Origin: Dyadobacter alkalitolerans DSM 23607
GTDB lineage: Bacteria > Bacteroidota > Bacteroidia > Cytophagales > Spirosomataceae
Direction of reading: 5' to 3'
Assembly: GCF_000428845.1 (NCBI RefSeq)
Contig: NZ_KE386806.1
Span: 4,185-68,184 of the forward strand
Length of the DNA stretch: 64,000 bases
Shown piece by piece: positions 1-8,933 of the stretch (position 1 is the stretch's first letter; the number at the start of each line of letters is the position of its first letter). The notes beneath the pieces were generated by a model, which was given only the letters and a program-made list of their open reading frames with translations, made no database searches and was not told the DNA's origin. Both the position numbers and the translations under genes were made by a program.

Positions 1-2124
1 AATGGCGATGGATACAGCGACATTGTGATTGGGGCTTATAGCTTTGATAAGGGGCAAGTGGATGAAGGGGCGGCGTTTGTTTGGATGGGGATGGCTGCTA
101 ATTTAGATTTGACCTCGTCCGTATCCTTGGACGTAAATCAGGCAGCAAGCTTAATGGCTTGGTCCGTTTCTGGTGCGGGTGATATTAATGGCGACGGCTT
201 TGACGATGTGATCGTCGGAGCCCCAGATTACGATAATGGGCAATCGGATGAGGGTGTTGCATTTGTATATTACGGATCTTCCAAAGGAATAGGCGACATA
301 GCATCTGTAATGTTGGAAAGCAATCAAGCCAATGCTGCAATGGGCAAATCTGTTTCTTCTGCGGGAGATGTAAATGGCGACGGCTATGGTGACATCATTG
401 TAGGAGCGATTTTTTACAGTAATGGCGAGCAGTTTGAAGGAGGAGCTTTCGTATATTATGGCTCGACCGATGGAGTTGATAAGAATAAATTTACAATTCT
501 ACAAAGTAATCAACCAAATGCTTTAATGGGACGTTCTGCCTCATCCGCAGGCGATGTAAATGGCGATGGCTTTGGCGATGTCATTGTTGGTGCCGAAGCA
601 TATGATAACGGACAATTTAACGAAGGTGCTGCATTGTTATACATGGGTTCGGTGAATGGAATTAACCCACAAGCCTTGGTAAAACTCGAAGGCAATCAGG
701 ATGCTGCATATATGGGATATTCAGTCGCCAATGCAGGAGACATTAATTCAGATGGATTTAGCGATGTTCTTGTTGGTCTACCATACTATTCAAATGATGA
801 AGCCTGGGAAGGGTCTGTACACGTTTATTATGGAAGCATTAGTGGCCTCAATAGTGGATCAAGATATGTCCTAGAAATTGATCAGGCAGAGGCTAATTTT
901 GGATGGTCAGTTGCCGGCATCGGCGATGTAAATGCTGATGGTTATCCTGATATCGTAGTGGGTGCACCTCAGTGGAATAATGGCACAGATCAAGAGGGCG
1001 CGGCTTTCTTGTATTATGGATCGTCCTCTGGACCAACGAAAAATAACGTGCAAGCCCTACAGAGAGACCAAAAAGATGCTAGAATGGGAGAATCTGTTGC
1101 AGGGGCAGGTGATGTAAATGGTGATGGCTATAGTGACGTTATCATCGGAGCGTCACAGGGGTATAGGGAAATTAATTCCAACAATGTCATTATTAAAAAA
1201 CATACGGGGAAAGTATATGTATTTGGCGGTAGCAGTACAGGTATAATTCAGAATCCTTTTTCATCACTTGAAGTCTTTGAAGAAAATGCGTGTTTTGGAC
1301 AATCAGTTGCTAGTGTAGGAGATCTTAACAGAGATGGTTACAGTGATATAATCGTTGGTGCACCCTATTTTAATGGAGGGGCAGGTTTTGTAGCATATGG
1401 AAATACTGGCTTTTGCCTTCAAAACAACCTACGCCTCTACAACTCCGACCTTACAACCCCCATCAACCAATCCCAAAAAGCCAAAAACAACTTCGGCGTA
1501 GGATTTTTTGCAAAATCTTTTCTTGGTAGAAACAAAGGGAAACTCGTGTGGGAAACAAAGGCTAAGGGCCAGGGATTTTCGAAAGGGGCGAATAATGTGA
1601 TAACGAATAGCACGATGTCGTCGGGCTCTTGGATTGGTTATGCGAGTTTGGGGTTGACGGGGGTTGAGATGAAAAGTGTGATTGCCAAGCAAGGGACTTC
1701 AACCAAAGTGCGCGTGCGGGTGAAATATGATCCGGCGTTGGCGCTGACCGGCCAGCTTTATGGTCCGTGGCGTTATTTGCCTTCTTACCTTTTGGGCAAC
1801 AGCACTGCGCCGGTTCCGGAGAATGTTGTGGATGATATGTCGGAGACGGTAAGGAGGAAAGTGGAGGATACGATGGCTGAAAAGGAAGGTGAATTAGTTT
1901 ACGTATATCCTAATCCGGCATCTGATCGGATAATATTGAAGTCGGGTGATTTGGAGAAGATAAAAAGTGTTCAAATGTTGACGGTTACAGGCCGGTCGGT
2001 TTATCGCTCTTTGACTCGGGTTACGGATATTGATGTCCGGAATGTTGCGGCGGGGAGTTATATTTTGTTGATTACGCATGACGACGGTTCCGTGAGTACG
2101 CGCAAAGTGGTGATTGAGAAGTGA
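1..2124 (+). CDS. FG-GAP repeat surface protein with T9SS sorting domain (5'-truncated)
   Basis: The reading frame is open from the first base of the window, so the true start lies upstream. The visible part is about eight FG-GAP/integrin-alpha-like repeats, each with a calcium-loop core such as DVNGDGYGDIIVGA. A beta-rich domain of about 130 residues follows, then a C-terminal type A T9SS sorting domain (YPNPASD motif, GRSVYRSL strand, KVVIEK end). Such proteins are exported by T9SS and anchored at the cell surface or released, where beta-propellers bind glycans or proteins. The last ~235 residues are nearly identical to those of the next gene, while most repeats differ. It lies 109 bases upstream of that paralogue. 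Confidence 0.9.
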   Translation, partial: NGDGYSDIVIGAYSFDKGQVDEGAAFVWMGMAANLDLTSSVSLDVNQAASLMAWSVSGAGDINGDGFDDVIVGAPDYDNGQSDEGVAFVYYGSSKGIGDIASVMLESNQANAAMGKSVSSAGDVNGDGYGDIIVGAIFYSNGEQFEGGAFVYYGSTDGVDKNKFTILQSNQPNALMGRSASSAGDVNGDGFGDVIVGAEAYDNGQFNEGAALLYMGSVNGINPQALVKLEGNQDAAYMGYSVANAGDINSDGFSDVLVGLPYYSNDEAWEGSVHVYYGSISGLNSGSRYVLEIDQAEANFGWSVAGIGDVNADGYPDIVVGAPQWNNGTDQEGAAFLYYGSSSGPTKNNVQALQRDQKDARMGESVAGAGDVNGDGYSDVIIGASQGYREINSNNVIIKKHTGKVYVFGGSSTGIIQNPFSSLEVFEENACFGQSVASVGDLNRDGYSDIIVGAPYFNGGAGFVAYGNTGFCLQNNLRLYNSDLTTPINQSQKAKNNFGVGFFAKSFLGRNKGKLVWETKAKGQGFSKGANNVITNSTMSSGSWIGYASLGLTGVEMKSVIAKQGTSTKVRVRVKYDPALALTGQLYGPWRYLPSYLLGNSTAPVPENVVDDMSETVRRKVEDTMAEKEGELVYVYPNPASDRIILKSGDLEKIKSVQMLTVTGRSVYRSLTRVTDIDVRNVAAGSYILLITHDDGSVSTRKVVIEK

Positions 2125-2233
2125 CTTATTTTTTGGTAAGTAGCCATACATGATTTTTATGTTTACGCCTGCCTTTGGGAACAGGGTACTTACTGTCTAC
2201 TACAAATTTTATAAAAACCCTAAAATTCAGAAT

Positions 2234-5200
2234 ATGAAACAGCACTACAAAAAGGGCCTTTATTTTGTTTTATTCTCACTGTTGGTAATCGCTTATGTAT
2301 TAAAAACACAGCGGCTAACATTGAGCAAAACCGTTTCGGATAGAACTAAAAGCGTTAAGTTGAATGGTTCTCATCAACAAAGCAGTGTCGTCCACGACAG
2401 CACCGTCAGCAACATTCAACAAAGCCTGGCAAAACGGGAATACAACATTTCTTTTGACGACGAAAAAAAATCGCTACAAAGCCCGAACCGCAAGCAAGGC
2501 CTGCGTGCCTATTATAAACCAGGCGAGCTGACGGTGAACAACCGGGTTGATTCGGCAGGCCATAACTTTTCTTTCAAACTCGTCAATGAAGGCATTTACG
2601 CAGACGGTCAAAAAATTCTTGGGCCGCAAACTGATGCAGCGCTTCACCACGCAGATAACAAATTACAGATCAGGCATCACGGCTTTACCGAAGAGTTTAT
2701 AAACAACGAGGAAGGCGTACGCCAGAACTTCATCATCAGTTCCGCACCGAAAACGGCAAAAGAACTTCAAGTAAAGCTATCCGCCAAAGGCTTAAAAGTC
2801 AAAGATCTTCAAAATAACCAGCTGCAATTTTATGCCGACAACAAGAAAGGCGAGGTTGTAAGCAGTTTGATTTATAAAGATATTAAATGCTGGGATGCAG
2901 ACGGCGATACCTTGCCTGCAACATTAAGCTATAAAAATGACTTGGTATTGCTGAGCGTGGCAGTGGAAGATGCGACTTATCCGGTCACCATTGACCCGAT
3001 TGTTGTCAATGGGAATCCAGCGAATGCCAGTGCCGCATTCGAAAGCAACCAGGCTGGCGCGTGGATGGGCTATGCCGTTTCCAGCGCGGGGGATATAAAC
3101 GGCGACGGGTACAGCGATTTGCTGGTTGGCGCGCCGATGTTTGACAAAGGCCATACGAATGAAGGCGTTGTATTTATCTATCATGGTTCAGCAAGCGGCC
3201 CGGTTGCGAACCCCGCGTTAATCCTGGAAGGCAACCAGAACGAAGCGCAATATGGATATTCCGTCTCCACTGCCGGCGATGTGAACAAGGACGGTTACAG
3301 CGACATCGTAATCGGCGCCCGTTACTACGACAAGGGGCAAACCAATGAAGGTGCGGCCTTTGTCTACCACGGCTCAGCCAATGGGATCGTCGTAAATGCT
3401 ACTGTTTTGCAAAGCAATCAGGCCGATGCTAGTTTCGGAAAGTCCGTATTGCTTGCTGGTGATGTTAACGCGGACGGTTACAGCGACCTATTAATTGGCG
3501 CACCATTATTCGAAAACGGAGGGCAAGCAGACGAAGGCGCTGCTTTTATTTTTCAGGGCTCGGCAAACGGCATTAACCCGATCGCAGCCATGACCCTGGA
3601 AGGCAATCAAGCCAGCGGCCAGTTCGGCCACGCAACGGCTGGGGCCGGAGACATAAATGGAGATGGATACAGTGACATCGTAATCGGCTCCTATGCATTT
3701 GACAAAGGCCATACAAACGAAGGGATTGCATTGATCTATCACGGTTCGGCCCTTGGCATTAGCAACAATGCAAATACAATTTTAGAAGGCAACCAGACCA
3801 ACGCACAATTCGGCATATCGGTCTCAGGAGCGGGAGACATCAATGGCGACGGTTACAGCGATCTGGTGGTCGGGGCAAGTGCTTATGACAAAAATTTTGG
3901 CGATGAGGGCGCTGCCTTCATTTATAAAGGTTCAGCCAATGGCGTCATTATCGCTCCTGCATCGATCATTTACTCCAATCAAGGAGCTGCCCAACTGGGC
4001 GCGGCCGTTACCAATGCCGGGGACGTAAATGGCGATGGTTTTAGCGACCTGCTATTAACAGCACCCAGATACGATAAGGGCCAAACCAATGAAGGCGCCG
4101 TCTTCCTGCACCTGGGCTCTCAGACAGGAATCCAAAACACACCTTTTAGTACTTTCGAAGGCGACCAAGCCGAAGCCTTCCTGGGAAGCGCCACCGGAGT
4201 AGCCAGCGCCGGGGATGTTAATGGCGATGGATACAGCGACATTGTGATTGGGGCGTATAGCTTTGATAAGGGGCAAGTGGATGAGGGGGTGGCGTTTGTT
4301 TGGATGGGGATGGCGGACGAGGGCGTCTCTTTGCCATCGTCAAAGATATTAACTGATCAAGCGACTTCTTATCTCGGTTTTTCTGTTGGTTCTGCTGGTG
4401 ATATTAACAGCGACGGTTTCAGCGATGTCATTGTCGGAGCCAGGTACTATGATCATGGAGACTACAATGAGGGAGGCGCTTTCATTTTTTATGGGTCCTT
4501 TATTGGAATTGATGTATCAAAAGCTATAATCCTGGAAAACAACCGGGTCCAGTCAGAATTTGGATATTCTGTTTCGAAGGCTGGCGATGTGAATGGAGAT
4601 GGCTATGGTGATGTTATCATTGGCGCTATCGGATATACAAACGATGAGAATTTCGAAGGCGCTGCATATATTTTTCATGGTTCTGCTAATGGTATTACTT
4701 CTTCTCCATCCATTATTTTAGAGTGCAATCAAGATTTTGCCACGATGGGCCATTCGGTTGCAAATGCCAACGATGTAAACGGAGATGGCTATGATGATGT
4801 CATCGTGGGTAGTATACTTTATTCAAATGGACAGTTAAATGAAGGCGCGGCGTTTGTGTATTATGGATCTGCCAACGGAATGTCACCAAATCCCGATGCG
4901 GTCTTGGAAGGGGATGCAAAGGAAATATACATGGGGCATGCCGTAGCAGCCGCTGGTGATGTAAACGGGGATGGCTTTGGAGACATCATTGTAGGCGCTA
5001 ACTTCTATGGCGGTGGAAAAGGTGCCGCGTTTGTATTTCATGGCTCATCGATAGGAATCCAGTCTAAGGCGGCAGTGACATTAAGTTGTGATCAAGATGA
5101 TGCTTTCATGGGTCAATCGGTTTCAAGTGCCGGAGATGTCAACGGTGATGGATTTGGTGACGTCATAGTCGGCGCCGAGACTTACAGTAACGGGCAAAAT

Positions 5201-6313
5201 AGTGAAGGTGCAGCATTTATTTACCATGGGTCTGCTGGTGGAATTAATAATGTGCCAGTCACGATTCTAGAAGTTGACAAAGAAAACGCTTACTTCGGAG
5301 TTTCTGTATCTAATGCAGGTGACATAAATGGTGACGGGTACAGTGACGTACTAATTGGTGCACCTTATTTTAATACTGGCCAGACATCGGAGGGAGCTTT
5401 TTTTATCTTCAAAGGATCACCGGTCGGAATCCAAAAAACTGGAATGGAAAACTTTGAAAGCAATTTGCCATTTTCAGATTTGGGTCAGTCAGTCGCATCA
5501 GCCGGAGATGTAAATGGTGATGGTTTTAGTGATATCATTGTGGGGGCTCCAACTATGAATAAACGCGGGGTTGCATTCGTTTTCTACGGCGACAAAACAG
5601 GTGGCCTCCAAAACAACCTACGCATCTACAACTCCGACCTCACAACCCCCATCAACCAATCTCAAAAAGCCAAAAACAACTTCGGCGTAGGATTTTTTGC
5701 TAAGTCTTTTCTTGGTAGAAACAAAGGGAAACTCGTGTGGGAAACAAAGGCTAAGGGCCAAGGGTTTTCTAAGGGGGCGAATAATGTGATAACGAATAGC
5801 ACGATGTCAACGGGTTCTTGGATTGGTTATGCAAGTTTGGGGTTGACGGGGGTTGAGATGAAAAGTGTGATTGCCAAGCAAGGGACTTCAACCAAGGTGC
5901 GCGTGCGGGTGAAATATGATCCGGCGTTAGCATTGACCGGCCAGCTTTATGGTCCGTGGCGTTATTTGCCTGCCTACCTTTTGGGCAACAGCATTGCGCC
6001 GGTTCCGGAGAATGTTGTGGATAATATGTCGGAGACGGTAAGGAGAAAGGTCGGGGAGACGATGGCTGAAAAGGAAGGAGAATTGGTCTACGTATATCCT
6101 AATCCGGCATCGGATCGGTTAATGTTGAAGTCAGATGATTTTGATAAGATAAAAAGTATTCAAATGTTGACGGTTACAGGCCGGTCGGTTTATCGCTCTT
6201 TGGCTCCGGTTACGGAAATTGATGTCCGGAATGTTGCGGCGGGGAATTATATTTTATTGATCACGCATGCGGATGGTTCCGTGAGTACGCGAAAAGTAGT
6301 GATTGAAAAATAA
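2234..6313 (+). CDS. FG-GAP repeat surface protein with T9SS sorting domain
   Basis: A 1359-residue protein. I chose the ATG at 2234 over an upstream in-frame ATG at 2150 because it opens directly onto a Lys-rich then hydrophobic signal segment (MKQHYKKGLYFVLFSLLVIA). A ~270-residue N-terminal beta domain ends in YPVTIDPIV, which in Bacteroidota proteins typically precedes propeller repeats. Fourteen FG-GAP repeats follow (core DxNxDGxxDxxxGA), then the same post-propeller domain and T9SS sorting domain as the gene before it. Expected location is the outer surface; the ligand is unknown. The seventh repeat (about 4207-4318) nearly matches the first 112 bases of the window, so the two genes share at least two blocks at DNA level. 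A hairpin terminator follows. Confidence 0.92.
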   Translation: MKQHYKKGLYFVLFSLLVIAYVLKTQRLTLSKTVSDRTKSVKLNGSHQQSSVVHDSTVSNIQQSLAKREYNISFDDEKKSLQSPNRKQGLRAYYKPGELTVNNRVDSAGHNFSFKLVNEGIYADGQKILGPQTDAALHHADNKLQIRHHGFTEEFINNEEGVRQNFIISSAPKTAKELQVKLSAKGLKVKDLQNNQLQFYADNKKGEVVSSLIYKDIKCWDADGDTLPATLSYKNDLVLLSVAVEDATYPVTIDPIVVNGNPANASAAFESNQAGAWMGYAVSSAGDINGDGYSDLLVGAPMFDKGHTNEGVVFIYHGSASGPVANPALILEGNQNEAQYGYSVSTAGDVNKDGYSDIVIGARYYDKGQTNEGAAFVYHGSANGIVVNATVLQSNQADASFGKSVLLAGDVNADGYSDLLIGAPLFENGGQADEGAAFIFQGSANGINPIAAMTLEGNQASGQFGHATAGAGDINGDGYSDIVIGSYAFDKGHTNEGIALIYHGSALGISNNANTILEGNQTNAQFGISVSGAGDINGDGYSDLVVGASAYDKNFGDEGAAFIYKGSANGVIIAPASIIYSNQGAAQLGAAVTNAGDVNGDGFSDLLLTAPRYDKGQTNEGAVFLHLGSQTGIQNTPFSTFEGDQAEAFLGSATGVASAGDVNGDGYSDIVIGAYSFDKGQVDEGVAFVWMGMADEGVSLPSSKILTDQATSYLGFSVGSAGDINSDGFSDVIVGARYYDHGDYNEGGAFIFYGSFIGIDVSKAIILENNRVQSEFGYSVSKAGDVNGDGYGDVIIGAIGYTNDENFEGAAYIFHGSANGITSSPSIILECNQDFATMGHSVANANDVNGDGYDDVIVGSILYSNGQLNEGAAFVYYGSANGMSPNPDAVLEGDAKEIYMGHAVAAAGDVNGDGFGDIIVGANFYGGGKGAAFVFHGSSIGIQSKAAVTLSCDQDDAFMGQSVSSAGDVNGDGFGDVIVGAETYSNGQNSEGAAFIYHGSAGGINNVPVTILEVDKENAYFGVSVSNAGDINGDGYSDVLIGAPYFNTGQTSEGAFFIFKGSPVGIQKTGMENFESNLPFSDLGQSVASAGDVNGDGFSDIIVGAPTMNKRGVAFVFYGDKTGGLQNNLRIYNSDLTTPINQSQKAKNNFGVGFFAKSFLGRNKGKLVWETKAKGQGFSKGANNVITNSTMSTGSWIGYASLGLTGVEMKSVIAKQGTSTKVRVRVKYDPALALTGQLYGPWRYLPAYLLGNSIAPVPENVVDNMSETVRRKVGETMAEKEGELVYVYPNPASDRLMLKSDDFDKIKSIQMLTVTGRSVYRSLAPVTEIDVRNVAAGNYILLITHADGSVSTRKVVIEK

Positions 6314-6339
6314 GTGTATTGTTTGGTGAATGTGAAAAG

Positions 6340-6369
6340 AAAATCCTTCTGGTTTCAGGAGGATTTTTC
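6340..6369 (+). terminator. Rho-independent terminator after the FG-GAP gene
   Basis: The arms AAAATCCTTCT (6340-6350) and AGGAGGATTTTT (6357-6368) pair with one G-T wobble around a 6-base loop and end in a run of T. It lies 26 bases after the stop codon of the second FG-GAP gene. Confidence 0.75.
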
Positions 6370-6400
6370 TGTTCTTAATATGAGGGAGCAAATGCTCGAA

Positions 6401-6634
6401 TCAAACCAAAATTGCCATATCCGGATCGTTCGAATTTTGAAAGCTGTCCGAAGAATAGCCCAAACCAACTCGTTTCCCGGTGTTTTCAGCCTGTTCCAGG
6501 AGTTCAAAGACTTTTTCTTCTCCTTCCAATTGGAGCGCTTGGTATAAAACATTCCCGTAATGAAATTCCTGGGAACCTAGTCCGTTTTTTAGGGCAGCCA
6601 ACTGGCAACGGTCAAAAATTTCCTTTCCTGTCAT
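6401..6634 (-). CDS. Hypothetical small protein (77 aa)
   Basis: This is the only plausible gene in the 395-base gap between the FG-GAP gene and the next minus-strand gene. The frame starts MTGKEIFDRCQLAALKNG and predicts an acidic, mostly helical soluble protein with balanced amino-acid use. I chose the ATG at 6634; a TTG three codons upstream is also in frame. I do not recognise a family. It lies 74 bases downstream of the flavin split-barrel gene on the same strand and could be its operon partner. A plus-strand frame covers the same bases but has less protein-like composition. Confidence 0.4.
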   Translation of the reverse strand: MTGKEIFDRCQLAALKNGLGSQEFHYGNVLYQALQLEGEEKVFELLEQAENTGKRVGLGYSSDSFQNSNDPDMAILV

Positions 6635-6708
6635 GGTTTGCAATGTTTGGGTTCATCTGGTATCAATCTGACCGAAAGATGCGCAAATTTTGCCCAAGGT
6701 TGCATGGG

Positions 6709-7338
6709 TTAAGCCAAATGTTTTGGCAACGGTAGGTTCTGGCTCAGTTCGTCCGCGACCGGCGCGAGATATTTTGTCTGGATGGGAATGAGGCCCGACC
6801 AGATCGGAAGCTCCAAATCCTCCTCTTCGTCCTTAGGCATGCCCGACCGCGTTTTGGCACAGGCTTCTTCCAATGAGAATGCCAATGCAGTTGTTTTCCT
6901 GACTTCGCTGTCCTTCATCGGACGGAGATAATCCCAGCTGTCCGGAACGATCTTGGTCGTAAGCCATTCAAAAGCAGCCTTTTTCGTATCCCAATCCTCC
7001 ACTTTGTCGGCATTTGAAAATATAATAACCGACCGGTAGTTGACAGAATGACTGAACGCAGACTTCGCCACAACGAGCGCGTCGGTAAGCATAACGGTAA
7101 TGCAAACCGGAATTCCTTTCTCGATTTCCCTGATAAAATGACTGCCTACTGAGCCGTGAATGTAAATTTTATCCTCATAGCGCACAAAGGCAGTTGGAAT
7201 AGAAAAGGGGCGATTGTCAACGGAATAACTGATCGTACAGAATAATGCTTCATCGAGAATGGCGTAGATCACCTCATTGTCGGAAGTGGATCTTTTGGGT
7301 AATCTGCTGGGTAAAAGATGGGATGGAGGAGTGCTCAT
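6709..7338 (-). CDS. Pyridoxamine 5'-phosphate oxidase-like FMN-binding split-barrel protein
   Basis: A 209-residue protein of the PNPOx-like/NimA-like split-barrel family, which binds FMN or F420 and reduces small substrates in the cytoplasm. Visible features are the N-terminal ILDEALFCTISYSVDNRP strand pair, the IPTAFVRYEDKIYIHGSVGSH segment that normally lines the flavin site, and a C-terminal substrate-side region with a WSGLIP motif. The ATG at 7338 is preferred over an upstream ATG at 7413 because a TAnnTTTG -7 element at 7353-7360 would place transcription start between them. It is divergent from a MocR regulator 77 bases away. That arrangement is common for MocR regulators and a flavin or PLP-related target, so it is probably controlled by that neighbour. 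Confidence 0.82.
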   Translation of the reverse strand: MSTPPSHLLPSRLPKRSTSDNEVIYAILDEALFCTISYSVDNRPFSIPTAFVRYEDKIYIHGSVGSHFIREIEKGIPVCITVMLTDALVVAKSAFSHSVNYRSVIIFSNADKVEDWDTKKAAFEWLTTKIVPDSWDYLRPMKDSEVRKTTALAFSLEEACAKTRSGMPKDEEEDLELPIWSGLIPIQTKYLAPVADELSQNLPLPKHLA

Positions 7339-7352
7339 GTGTTTGTTTTTTA

Positions 7353-7360
7353 CAAAAATA
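7353..7360 (-). promoter_or_regulatory. Putative -7 element for the split-barrel gene
   Basis: On the minus strand these bases read TATTTTTG, matching the Bacteroidota -7 consensus TAnnTTTG, 14 bases before the chosen ATG. No good -33 element is visible at the usual spacing. That would suit a promoter needing an activator such as the divergent MocR protein. Confidence 0.45.
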
Positions 7361-7367
7361 TGCTGAA

Positions 7368-7414
7368 ATTGGCTGCTCGAAAGAGTCCAATATTTAGAAA
7401 TTAAGTGGTCCAAT
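7368..7414. promoter_or_regulatory. Putative MocR operator: repeated GTCCAAT boxes
   Basis: GTCCAAT occurs at 7385-7391 and again at 7408-7414 as a direct repeat 23 bases apart, and an inverted half-box ATTGG lies at 7368-7372. All fall in the 77-base gap between the split-barrel gene and the MocR gene. MocR-type regulators are known to bind spaced direct repeats, so these boxes are the natural operator candidate. Protein binding is inferred. Confidence 0.45.
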
Positions 7415-7415
7415 T

Positions 7416-8909
7416 ATGGTGCAGGTTCTCTCCACTTTGCTGCATGTAGAAAAGGGCAGCAAGCAGCCCGTATATCTTCAAATTGCCAACCAACTCATGG
7501 CGCTGATCCGTAACGGAACATTGCAAACGGGTTACAGATTGCTTAGTACCAGGCAATTGGCAACATTATTGAAGGTGCACCGACGAACCGTTGTGCAGGC
7601 GTACGACGAATTGTTGGCTCAGGGCTGGCTGGAAAGCCACACCGGGAACGGAACATTCGTAGCCAAACATTTGCCCGAAATCCAATCAGCCAAAAAGGAC
7701 ATGCATGCGGAAAAGGCGATTATGCCCGCTTCGAAAGCCGGTTTTCATTTCAAGCAGGCACCGCATCTCGACCGGGCTGTCCTTCGCAATAGCACACGCT
7801 TGCATTTGGATGATGGTTTTCCGGATCCCCGGCTTGCACCGCTGGACGATTTGTCGAGGGCTTACCGGAGTCAGCTATTGGGCGCAAATCCGTATGCAAG
7901 GTTGGGTTATGGTGACACAAAAGGCGCTTCCTGGCTCAGGGAAGAACTTTCTGCCTACCTCAATGAGACGCGTGGGATGAAAACCTTACCCGACAACATA
8001 TTGATCGTCCGGGGAGTGATCATGGGTTTGTATCTCGTGAGTACGGCCCTGCTGGATCCCGGTGACAATGTGGTGGTTTCCGCACCGGGGTGGTTTGGCG
8101 CTAATATGAATTTTACGCAGGCCGGTGCGAATGTGCTGCGGCTGCCTGCGGATGAATACGGGATAGATGTGGCCGCATTGGAACAAATGTGTCAGAAACA
8201 GAAGATCAGGTTGGTTTATGTGACTTCACATCACCATTATCCCACCACCGTCGCGCTTCGTGCCGACCGGCGGCTTAATCTTTTGAAACTGGCAGAGCAA
8301 TATGGTTTTATCTTATTTGAGGATGATTATGATTGCGATTTTCATTATTTAAGCAAGCCACTCATGCCGCTTGCAGGGGCGGATCCGGCAGGAATGGTTA
8401 TGTATTGCGGATCTTTTACCAAAACAATTTCACCCGCTTTCCGCATCGGTTATCTGGTCGGGCCGGCGGATGTGATCTCTTACCTGGCCAAATTGAGGCG
8501 GATCATCGACCGGCAGGGGGACCAGATGCTCGAAAATGCCATCGCAGAATTGCTGCACACAGGCGTCATTCAAAGGCATTTACGCAAGTCGGTGCGGATA
8601 TATAAGCAGCGCAGGGACTTGTTTTGTGAACTGCTGCGGAGCCAGCTCGGCGATCACGTAACATTCCAGGTTCCCGATGGCGGTATGGCGGTCTGGACGC
8701 AGTTTGATCCCAACATTAATCTTGCGAAACTTGCGGAAAAAGCCCTGCAAAAAGATTTGTATATGTCCAATGGGAGCTCGGGGATTCCCGCAGGAAATGC
8801 TTACGACGAGCCACCGGGCAGCGCTATACGGCTCGGTTTTGCCTCTTCGAATGCCCAGGAATTGGAAGAAAGTGTTGAGATAGTCAGGAATTTATTGGGA
8901 AATTTGTGA
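7416..8909 (+). CDS. MocR-family regulator (GntR HTH + aminotransferase-like domain)
   Basis: A 497-residue two-domain regulator. Residues ~12-85 are a GntR winged helix (KQPVYLQIANQLMALIRNG, then RQLATLLKVHRRTVVQAYDEL). Residues ~130-495 are a fold-type-I aminotransferase domain with the PLP-binding lysine at K336 in CGSFTKT and the FEDDYD aspartate segment. MocR proteins sense an amine or PLP and activate or repress a divergent gene. Here the divergent gene is a pyridoxamine-phosphate-oxidase-like protein and the downstream gene is an MFS exporter. PdxR-like control of B6 metabolism is possible, but no pdxS/pdxT genes are nearby, so the effector is unknown. Confidence 0.9.
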   Translation: MVQVLSTLLHVEKGSKQPVYLQIANQLMALIRNGTLQTGYRLLSTRQLATLLKVHRRTVVQAYDELLAQGWLESHTGNGTFVAKHLPEIQSAKKDMHAEKAIMPASKAGFHFKQAPHLDRAVLRNSTRLHLDDGFPDPRLAPLDDLSRAYRSQLLGANPYARLGYGDTKGASWLREELSAYLNETRGMKTLPDNILIVRGVIMGLYLVSTALLDPGDNVVVSAPGWFGANMNFTQAGANVLRLPADEYGIDVAALEQMCQKQKIRLVYVTSHHHYPTTVALRADRRLNLLKLAEQYGFILFEDDYDCDFHYLSKPLMPLAGADPAGMVMYCGSFTKTISPAFRIGYLVGPADVISYLAKLRRIIDRQGDQMLENAIAELLHTGVIQRHLRKSVRIYKQRRDLFCELLRSQLGDHVTFQVPDGGMAVWTQFDPNINLAKLAEKALQKDLYMSNGSSGIPAGNAYDEPPGSAIRLGFASSNAQELEESVEIVRNLLGNL

Positions 8910-8933
8910 GCCAATTAGCCTTGAAAATAAAGT

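Noticed and set aside
2150..2233. Upstream ATG extending the second FG-GAP protein by 28 residues
   Set aside because: It would bury the signal segment behind a non-signal leader; the ATG at 2234 gives a proper export signal.
3000..5600. Regularly spaced short repeats that could suggest a CRISPR array or DNA satellite
   Set aside because: They are the FG-GAP repeats of one coding frame; spacing is ~60-70 codons and sequence varies with codon choice.
6412..6735. 107-codon plus-strand frame after the terminator
   Set aside because: Runs through the minus-strand candidate and into the end of the split-barrel gene; composition is not protein-like.
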